A stretch of DNA of 64,000 nt from Aestuariivivens sediminis (GTDB taxonomy: Bacteria > Bacteroidota > Bacteroidia > Flavobacteriales > Flavobacteriaceae), in assembly GCF_022662105.1 (NCBI RefSeq), contig NZ_JAKMCP010000006.1, positions 123,820-187,819 on the forward strand, written 5' to 3'. Within the stretch, counting starts at the first letter, position 1, and each line of letters begins with the position of its first letter. Position numbers and translations under genes: made by a program. The notes beneath the pieces are model-generated. The model was not told the origin of the DNA and did no database searches. It saw only the letters and a program-made list of their open reading frames with translations. Positions 58,901-64,000 of this stretch are shown here, one piece after another.

Positions 58901-59726
58901 AGACGATATAACACCTATCATGGACGTTAATCTGCAGAAAGAAATGACTTTAAACTGTGAAGTCGAACCTGAAGTTCCAAATGTTACATTTTCAGACAAT
59001 TGCACAAATAAAGTAGAAGTTAGCTTTAATGAACAGCGCATACCTTTGGATTCTGATAATTATGATTTAATACGAACTTGGACGGCCATGGACGATTGTG
59101 ACAATGCAACCGTATTTAGTCAAACAATCCATATGAAATCATATAATGAAACAACTATCAAGGCCATGAATGTCTGTGTTAGTGATTCGCCTTTTGATTT
59201 AAATGACTTAGTCGATAGTCATGACAAAGGAGAATGGAGTGGTTCAGATATGTCAATTTTAAATGGTACGGTCTTCAATCCTGAATTCACGGCCGAAGGT
59301 ATATATTCCTACACCTACAGTGTCATTACAAATACCTGCAGTCAAATCAATCAGTTTGAAATTAATTTAAATGATAATTGTATCGTATACAGCTGTGTAA
59401 AGTCGGAACTTGATGTTAATATATCCAAAATTATAACTCCAAATAATGATAATCATAATGAAACATTCACAGTTACCTATAGATTGAATGAAAAGATTGA
59501 CGACTTAAGTTCCTGTAACATTGCAATACATTTACAACTGTTCAACCGCTGGGGAACCAAAGTTTTTGAATCCAATGATTATGAGAACAATTGGACAGGC
59601 GATGCTCCTAACGGATCTGTAGGAGATGCAGAAAAATTACCCACCGGAACCTATTATTATATAGTCGACTTGAAAAATAGTGGTTTAAAACCCATTCAGG
59701 GGTACATCTATTTGGGAACGAAATAA
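55941..59726 (+). CDS. Large T9SS-secreted repeat protein (PKD, HYR-like repeats, type B C-terminal domain)
   Basis: A signal peptide (about 1-21, ending NSMYSQ) and a Cys-rich N-terminal region lead to a PKD domain (about 165-243; YLWDFGDGTTS, THTFASGGPYQITLSVYD). Then come nine to ten divergent repeats of about 80 residues built on IPEPD, ADNCS-PTV-FVSE and ITRTYRVTDDCGN (about 250-1070), similar to HYR domains. The C-terminus (about 1175-1261: ISKIITPNNDNHNETF, LQLFNRWGTKVFES, LPTGTYYYIVDL) is a gliding-motility-associated T9SS type B sorting domain. The partner PorP/SprF gene follows by 6 bp. Probably a surface adhesin. Confidence 0.92.
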   Translation: MNIKPTLLYLVMLFMANSMYSQTIACEDSSCTANDYTLDYFYLGDENGVAYGPGYCDLGVSLNTHIWTTFLTNSAADRYSLYIHFNVYINDVFVETVDTCHYEYESVPANVLTDLYSFNWGCGDDIVVKDFYMSWQPNGSKGCGCNGAKCYMEEEIDVRGPLIANFEFSENCSTPYTIDFNSTTKGGLPPYNYTYLWDFGDGTTSTLKNPTHTFASGGPYQITLSVYDTVDTVSYTYQIDTIESNIPPKLTAPDDLDLEGCGTLNIPILPFSSVEAVITEGSFNAYGGSLELTNNLISLFYLDTISSETCPLTITRTFTAIDDCNNSGTAIQIIIVNDTTFPMASSPEPITIQCIADLPEPNIDVIKDATDNCVNLTIDWLSDKSDNNTCPETITRTYSVSDGCGNSINVTQSIIIHDRIAPTATAPPEMSLECIELVPDPDPDIITDEADNCSIPVVAFVSETSNTQYCSEIITRTYSITDDCDNVTFLSHNITIIDTIAPELVSEAQDKMVICDGNGNTTELNEWLVSHGGAYATDNCGNVTWSDDFSSLGDLCGATGSVSVIFTATDDCGNTTTTSATFKIEDTVLPTANDLSPVNVECYEDVPDPDISLISGTSDNCSTPTVSFISDVSDGQSCPETITRTYRVADDCNNSVDIVQIITINDTTPPTATNPASLYLNFSDTIPNQDINIVSDEADNCGAPTVSFVAESVNQDACTKIITRIYSVTDACENSINVTHDIIITDNTPPTAGQLNTMYLYDCNDNIPEPDTSLISNAIDNYSNPTVTFFSDVIIEPSCPKTILRTYRVTDDCGNFTNVEQVIIIDDNIPPTASNPEKITVLASSNSIPQPDILVVVDEADNCSIPTITYISESSNNDPCNEIITRIYRVTDQCGNYIDVYHEIEIIDDIPPSSTDPEDVVVSCINDIPPADANVISEITDNNGTPSAKFLSEITNTKNCNDVITRTYRITDACGNYVDVNHNIFIIDDITPIMDVNLQKEMTLNCEVEPEVPNVTFSDNCTNKVEVSFNEQRIPLDSDNYDLIRTWTAMDDCDNATVFSQTIHMKSYNETTIKAMNVCVSDSPFDLNDLVDSHDKGEWSGSDMSILNGTVFNPEFTAEGIYSYTYSVITNTCSQINQFEINLNDNCIVYSCVKSELDVNISKIITPNNDNHNETFTVTYRLNEKIDDLSSCNIAIHLQLFNRWGTKVFESNDYENNWTGDAPNGSVGDAEKLPTGTYYYIVDLKNSGLKPIQGYIYLGTK

Positions 59727-59732
59727 GAAGTT

Positions 59733-60653
59733 ATGAATAAAAGACATAAAATACATTACTTATTCTTACTCCTATTTATACCAATTTTTGGATTCACACA
59801 ACAATTGCCGCAGTTTGGCCAATATATGTTTAATACAATTTCCATTAACCCTGCATATGCCGGTACTAGAGAAGCAATGGTTTTTACACTTTTAAGCAGG
59901 AATCAATGGGTAGGCGTAAAAGGCGCCCCAATTACACAAACCGGGTCCGTGGATTCGCCAATTCCCGGAAGTAATTTAAGTTTAGGTCTTTCCTTCATAA
60001 ACGACCAGTTGGGGTATGAAAACACAACCTATGTCTATGCAGATGTCGCTTACGAAATCATTTTAAATGAGTTTTATAGATTTTCCTTTGGTATCAAGGG
60101 AGGTATGAGCCGGTATGGGCTGGATTCAGAATTGCTAATGGATCCATCTGTTATTGGTGACCAATATTTGGAAAGAATATTTAATAAATGGAAACCAAAT
60201 ATTGGTTTGGGGTTTTATTTAAGATCGGATGAATTATTTATAAGTTTATCTTCGCCCAGATTGGTGAGTTATGCCAATGACACAGAGATAACTTATGAAT
60301 CCATCGAAAGAGCAAGCTATTATTTGGCCGGCGGCTATTTATTGGAATTTAATCCGCAATTAAAATTCAAACCGACAGCCTTGTTAAAATATACCAATGG
60401 TTCGCCTCTTTCCTTGGATTTGACAGCTAATTTTTTAATCAGTGAAACACTGTGGATAGGTTTGGCTCACAGGTTTAATGATGCCATGGGCGGGTATTTT
60501 AGTATAAGAGCATCTGAAGCTTTAAGCTTTGGCTATTCTTACGAATTTAACACCTCAAATTTAAGGCCCTACAGTTCGGGATCTCATGAGATCTTCATGA
60601 GCTATCAAATCAAATTGCCAAAACCGAGATGCAACTGTCCTAATGTGTTTTAG
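59733..60653 (+). CDS. PorP/SprF-family type IX secretion outer-membrane protein
   Basis: A 306-residue barrel protein with a signal peptide (about 1-22, ending FGFTQ). QFGQYMFNTISINPAYAGTR (27-46) and the strand RNQWVGVKGAPITQTGSVDSPI are diagnostic of PorP/SprF, which attach or help export type B-domain T9SS cargo. It sits 6 bp after the large repeat protein; such cargo/SprF pairs are usual, so it most likely serves that protein. Confidence 0.93.
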   Translation: MNKRHKIHYLFLLLFIPIFGFTQQLPQFGQYMFNTISINPAYAGTREAMVFTLLSRNQWVGVKGAPITQTGSVDSPIPGSNLSLGLSFINDQLGYENTTYVYADVAYEIILNEFYRFSFGIKGGMSRYGLDSELLMDPSVIGDQYLERIFNKWKPNIGLGFYLRSDELFISLSSPRLVSYANDTEITYESIERASYYLAGGYLLEFNPQLKFKPTALLKYTNGSPLSLDLTANFLISETLWIGLAHRFNDAMGGYFSIRASEALSFGYSYEFNTSNLRPYSSGSHEIFMSYQIKLPKPRCNCPNVF

Positions 60654-60668
60654 ATCCTATTGATCTAA
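60650..60668. repeat. Small inverted repeat between porP/sprF-like gene and sixA
   Basis: TTAGATC/GATCTAA with a 5-nt loop spans both convergent stop regions. There is no T-run, so it is a weak terminator at best. Confidence 0.4.
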
Positions 60669-61153
60669 GACTTTAGATGTTTTGGAAAAATAACCTCCCG
60701 AGTAATTCCCTGCTTCAGATTTTCCCAATATTGAATATCAAAATCAATTACTACAACGCCACAGGTAGGCACGTTATCAATGTATTTACTGCCGTAAGTG
60801 TTAACGAAGGCGGTAATAGCATGATTATGTCCAAACACCATCAATTGGTTAATGTCACTCGGACAATTTTTTATGACCTTAGTCAAATTATATCCTGAAA
60901 AATCATATAGATCATAGTTATATTGGACCTTATCCATTGAAATGGGAAATGCTTCGATAAAGGCATCAGCAGTTAATCGTGTACGGGTGGCATCGCTAAC
61001 CAGTACCAAATCCGGAGTTAAATTTTTAGTACTAATATGGTTTGAAACCAATTTCGCATCTCGATATCCCCGATCATTTAAGGGACGTTCATGATCAATA
61101 ACATCATGTTCCCAAGAAGATTTTGCATGTCGTATTAAAATCAATGTCTTCAT
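60665..61153 (-). CDS. sixA: SixA-like phosphohistidine phosphatase
   Basis: A 162-residue member of the histidine phosphatase superfamily. LILIRHAKSSWEH (4-16) carries the catalytic RHA/G motif, with ERPLNDRGYRDA and VFGHNHAITAFV completing the active site. It is the short SixA type, which removes phosphate from histidine on signalling proteins. In many flavobacteria it is found by ppk1/ppx, and here it is separated from them by the T9SS repeat protein pair. Confidence 0.88.
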   Translation of the reverse strand: MKTLILIRHAKSSWEHDVIDHERPLNDRGYRDAKLVSNHISTKNLTPDLVLVSDATRTRLTADAFIEAFPISMDKVQYNYDLYDFSGYNLTKVIKNCPSDINQLMVFGHNHAITAFVNTYGSKYIDNVPTCGVVVIDFDIQYWENLKQGITREVIFPKHLKS

Positions 61154-61173
61154 TTTATTCGTTAAAATGTTAA

Positions 61174-61211
61174 TTTTTATCGATAAAAAGTTGTTTTTCT
61201 CGATAAAAAGG
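61174..61211. repeat. ATCGATAAAAA palindrome and direct repeat upstream of sixA
   Basis: A 16-bp palindrome TTTTTATCGATAAAAA lies 21 bp upstream of the sixA ATG, with its right arm repeated at 61200-61211 in the same orientation. The position suggests an operator or promoter-overlapping site for sixA, which is inference. Confidence 0.5.
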
Positions 61212-61487
61212 ATTTAATTTGCTCATTAGAGTTATAAATGTATGAACTTTAAGTAACTAAAATATAACAATTTATGGAATAAAAACTATGGCTGAAATGA
61301 TGCATACCGCATTACAGGTCGTTAAATCATGTCATTAACCCGATTAATGGAAAAAATCAAACACGTTGTCGACTTTTTAAGTGATTTAACATATTTTTTT
61401 GAAATAATAATAACATATATGTTGCTTTGTGTAACTATTAACTGAATAAAGATGCCCCCAAATCTGATTTCACATTTAAAGTTTTTT

Positions 61488-61507
61488 ATGTCGTTGTTTA
61501 ACGACAT
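61488..61507. repeat. 8-bp perfect hairpin upstream of the HYR repeat protein
   Basis: ATGTCGTT-GTTT-AACGACAT is a perfect stem with a 4-nt loop, 110 bp before the gene start. No T-run follows, so a regulatory site or leader hairpin is as likely as a terminator. Confidence 0.5.
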
Positions 61508-61617
61508 TCTTCCCTCATTACTTTTAAAGAATAACAAAACGTGTATGTACGAGCCAAGGCTGGTGCATACCTATTTATTTACAAAAGTTGCTAAAGTCAA
61601 TACAAATCTACAAGCTT

Positions 61618-64000
61618 ATGAAAACTATTACTTATAAGGTTATTCAAAATATTTTAGTCATCCTATTATTCTTTTTGGGTGCTAATTTTTATGCACAGAG
61701 TGGTAGTGCAGATGGTGATTACTGTCCCGGTCCTGGTCAGCCAGGTGATGAATATGAAGATGCCTTAACAACCATTCCAACAGCTCCTGGTAGTGGTACC
61801 TGTGCCATTCAACAAATCTGGGCGGATATCGACTTAGATAATGGCTATTTTAAATTAGCCTATAAAATTGGCAATTCTGGAACTGCTTTATTTAGAATCT
61901 ATATTGATAGTGATAATGATGCTTCAACAGGACTTACAATAGAGAATAATTTTGGCGGTACTCCTTTTGCTGTTGGAGGTGCCGAATATATTCTTCAAAT
62001 ACATTCAAATAATGGTACTACAAAATTGTATCAAGCAGATTCGCCTTCAACATACAGTGAAGTTTCTTTAAATGGACTTATTGGAGCAAATGGTAATTCT
62101 ACAGGATGCACTGGTAATGATGGAAAGTTTTTAGAGTTTTTTGTACCATTTCTAAATATTAATTATGATCCATGCGATCCTAATAATCCAGGAGAGATTA
62201 ATGTCGCTCAGTATGCATCAGTAGCAGGGGGGTCAACCAATTCTACATTTTGTCTAGGTTCTACTTTGGATTTCGGAGTTGAACTGTCAGGTTCTGTTGA
62301 TGAAGATCAAACTATTTGCTCTGGAACAAGTCCGAATGATTTAGTTTTAACAACTATGGGAACCAACACCTCCGTTGATTACTGGGAAGAAAGTACCGAT
62401 GGGATAAATTATATTCAAATTTCCGGTACAACTGGTAATACTATTTATAATCCGGGTGTCCTCATGACGGGTACTTATTTCTATAGAGCACAAGTTACTA
62501 ATACAGGTGTTTGTGTTGATTCATTTGCATCATCTCCTGCTATTATCACCGTTGGTGATAATGAAAATCCAGCTATAACCTGTGCCACTCCGGCACCTTC
62601 TTATAATACAGATTCTGCAGTTTGTACAGTTACAATTGGTGATGCCAGCTTAGATCCTATAGCTGTCTCTGATAATTGTGGTGTCGCATCAGTTCTAAAT
62701 GATTTTAACAATAGCTCTACCCTAAATGGAGCCACTTTTCCATTAGGAACTACTTCTGTTACCTGGACAATAACCGATGGAGCTGGTAATACAGCAACTT
62801 GTAACTTCGATGTGGTTGTAATCGACAACGAAGATCCTACCATTACATGTCCGGCCAACGTATCGGTTAGTGCCGATGCAGGACTATGTACCGCCTCTGG
62901 TGTAAACCTTGGCACTCCGGTAACCGACGATAACTGTTCGGTAGCCTCCGTAACAAACGACGCTGTTGAGCCTTTCGCTCTTGGTGATACTATTGTAACA
63001 TGGACCGTAACTGACGGATCCGGTAACTCAGTAACCTGTGAACAGACCGTAACGGTAACTGACGATGAAGATCCTACCATTACATGTGCAGTACCTGCCG
63101 TATCATATGATACAGACCCTGACGTCTGTACATTTACGGTTGTTGATACCAGCTTAAATCCTACAGCAGTAGGTGATAATTGTGGTGTCGCATCAGTTCT
63201 AAATGATTTCAACAATAGCTCTACCCTAAATGGAGCCACTTTTCCATTAGGAACTACTTCTGTTACCTGGACAATAACCGATGGAGCTGGTAATACAGCA
63301 ACTTGTAACTTCGATGTGGTTGTAATCGACAACGAAGATCCTACCATTACATGTCCGGCCAACGTATCGGTTAGTGCCGATGCAGGACTATGTACCGCCT
63401 CTGGTGTAAACCTTGGCACTCCGGTAACCGACGATAACTGTTCGGTAGCCTCCGTAACAAACGACGCTGTTGAGCCTTTCGCTCTTGGTGATACTATTGT
63501 AACATGGACCGTAACTGACGGATCCGGTAACTCAGTAACCTGTGAACAGACCGTAACGGTAACTGACGATGAAGATCCTACCATTACATGTGCAGTACCT
63601 GCCGTATCATATGACACAGACCCTGACGTCTGTACATTTACGGTTGTTGATACCAGCTTAAATCCTACAGCAGTAGGTGATAATTGTGGTGTCGCATCAG
63701 TTCTAAATGATTTCAACAATAGCTCTACCCTAAATGGAGCCACTTTTCCATTAGGAACTACTTCTGTTACCTGGACAATAACCGATGGAGTTGGTAATAC
63801 AGCAACTTGTAACTTCGATGTGGTTGTAATCGACAACGAAGATCCTACCATTACATGTCCGGCCAACGTATCAGTTAGTGCCGATGCAGGACTATGTACC
63901 GCCTCTGGTGTAAACCTTGGCACTCCGGTAACCGACGATAACTGTTCGGTAGCCTCTGTAACAAACGACGCTGTTGAGCCTTTCGCTCTTGGTGATACTA
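61618..64000 (+). CDS. Giant secreted HYR-repeat protein, 3' end outside the window
   Basis: The frame starts at ATG 61618 with a signal peptide (about 1-22, FLGANFYAQ) and stays open to the window end (794 codons seen). An N-terminal globular domain (about 25-230; IDLDNGYFKLAYKIG, FRIYIDSDNDAST) is followed by an Ig-like segment and, from about residue 318, HYR domains (GDNENPAITC, TITDGAGNTATCNFDVVVID). From 62671 these form almost identical 168-residue double-HYR units. A T9SS sorting domain is expected at the missing C-terminus. Likely a cell-surface adhesin; the PorP/SprF protein at 59733 might also serve it. Confidence 0.9.
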   Translation, partial: MKTITYKVIQNILVILLFFLGANFYAQSGSADGDYCPGPGQPGDEYEDALTTIPTAPGSGTCAIQQIWADIDLDNGYFKLAYKIGNSGTALFRIYIDSDNDASTGLTIENNFGGTPFAVGGAEYILQIHSNNGTTKLYQADSPSTYSEVSLNGLIGANGNSTGCTGNDGKFLEFFVPFLNINYDPCDPNNPGEINVAQYASVAGGSTNSTFCLGSTLDFGVELSGSVDEDQTICSGTSPNDLVLTTMGTNTSVDYWEESTDGINYIQISGTTGNTIYNPGVLMTGTYFYRAQVTNTGVCVDSFASSPAIITVGDNENPAITCATPAPSYNTDSAVCTVTIGDASLDPIAVSDNCGVASVLNDFNNSSTLNGATFPLGTTSVTWTITDGAGNTATCNFDVVVIDNEDPTITCPANVSVSADAGLCTASGVNLGTPVTDDNCSVASVTNDAVEPFALGDTIVTWTVTDGSGNSVTCEQTVTVTDDEDPTITCAVPAVSYDTDPDVCTFTVVDTSLNPTAVGDNCGVASVLNDFNNSSTLNGATFPLGTTSVTWTITDGAGNTATCNFDVVVIDNEDPTITCPANVSVSADAGLCTASGVNLGTPVTDDNCSVASVTNDAVEPFALGDTIVTWTVTDGSGNSVTCEQTVTVTDDEDPTITCAVPAVSYDTDPDVCTFTVVDTSLNPTAVGDNCGVASVLNDFNNSSTLNGATFPLGTTSVTWTITDGVGNTATCNFDVVVIDNEDPTITCPANVSVSADAGLCTASGVNLGTPVTDDNCSVASVTNDAVEPFALGDT
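62671..64000 (+). repeat. 504-bp tandem repeat array in the HYR protein gene (2.6 copies seen, runs off the end)
   Basis: Units start at 62671, 63175 and 63679, each beginning GATAATTGTGGTGTCGC; the period is exactly 504 bp (168 codons, two HYR domains). By eye, units 1 and 2 differ at two positions, and units 2 and 3 at three of the 322 seen. Even silent sites match, so the copies are very young or kept alike by recombination. The array ends beyond the window. Confidence 0.95.

Larger units (their letters stand above)
61154..61617. other. Gene-free region between sixA and the HYR repeat protein, with palindromes
   Basis: 464 bp with no supported coding region; the short frames here have no motifs. 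It holds the palindrome TTTTTATCGATAAAAA (61174-61189), a near-copy of its right half (TCGATAAAAAGG, 61200-61211), and the inverted repeat at 61488-61507. No clean TTG-N19-TAnnTTTG promoter was seen, although the repeat-protein promoter should be here. Confidence 0.6.

Noticed and set aside
61322..61637. Short open frames of about 60-70 residues before the HYR gene.
   Set aside because: Low-complexity AT-rich translation, no domains, and one overlaps the start of the HYR gene.
62601..63923. A 440-residue open frame on the minus strand across the HYR repeats.
   Set aside because: It is an antisense shadow of the tandem repeats: it has the same 168-codon period, is rich in Ser/Thr/Val, and has no start or family signal. 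The plus frame has a signal peptide and HYR domains and continues beyond the window.
62671..64000. Considered whether the regular repeats could be a CRISPR array.
   Set aside because: The unit is 504 bp, coding, without spacers; it is a tandem protein repeat.

Overview
The window is AT-rich chromosomal DNA from a member of the Bacteroidota, most likely a marine Flavobacteriaceae. The evidence is a PorP/SprF protein beside a secreted protein with a type IX secretion (T9SS) type B C-terminal domain, several Bacteroidota-restricted families (DUF2911, DUF3822, DUF4159, DUF4294), a TTG-N19-TAnnTTTG promoter in front of rnpB, and little Shine-Dalgarno signal. The genus cannot be fixed. I saw no insertion sequence, prophage, CRISPR array, tRNA or rRNA. 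Nearly all of it reads as ordinary, densely packed core genome; the accessory part is 55.9-64.0 kb.

Layout. 0-7.6 kb: start of holA, an orphan HsdR-N-like nuclease domain, a GT2 glycosyltransferase, an OmpA lipoprotein, TsaC, a two-lobed aspartyl-protease-like protein coupled to a triple CBM48-like protein, and a UvrD/PcrA helicase. 7.7-17.5 kb: M20 amidohydrolase, membrane-anchored glutamate-synthase-like protein, patatin, M1 aminopeptidase, RecG and a DUF2911-TPR protein. 17.7-26.5 kb, all on the minus strand: TamB, pfkA-gap, N-acetylglucosamine kinase and a double ABC ATPase. 26.7-32.8 kb: tsaD-rsmE-DUF4159, TrmH, GNAT, DUF4294, M42 peptidase and NUDIX. 33.0-38.3 kb: a three-gene biotin-dependent acyl-CoA carboxylase, an Nramp-like transporter and a small protein. 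38.4-44.7 kb: amidohydrolase, then a kdsB-HAD-Fe-ADH-acyltransferase run that looks like Kdo/LPS chemistry, then a RecD-like helicase. 44.8-55.7 kb: DUF3822/rsmD, two secreted proteins, rnpB, dnaX, miaE, an outer-membrane barrel, ppx and ppk1. 55.9-64.0 kb: a T9SS type B protein with PorP/SprF, sixA, and the start of a giant HYR-repeat protein that runs off the window end.

How the genes work together. TsaC and TsaD share the t6A37 tRNA pathway, while RsmE, RsmD, TrmH and MiaE are further RNA modifiers. pfkA-gap sit next to an amino-sugar kinase, linking GlcNAc recovery to glycolysis. ppk1 and ppx make and degrade polyphosphate. The large repeat protein and its PorP/SprF partner form a surface-adhesin export pair placed between ppx/ppk1 and sixA.

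Points most worth a second look: two genes (TamB and the ABC ATPase) whose conserved N-termini can only be reached from ATC or ATT start codons; almost identical 504-bp tandem repeats in the HYR protein; an Nramp homologue lacking both canonical metal-binding motifs; and the two-lobed protease/CBM48 pair. I found no clearly new multi-gene system. All family assignments come from reading the sequence and remembered family features, not from database searches.
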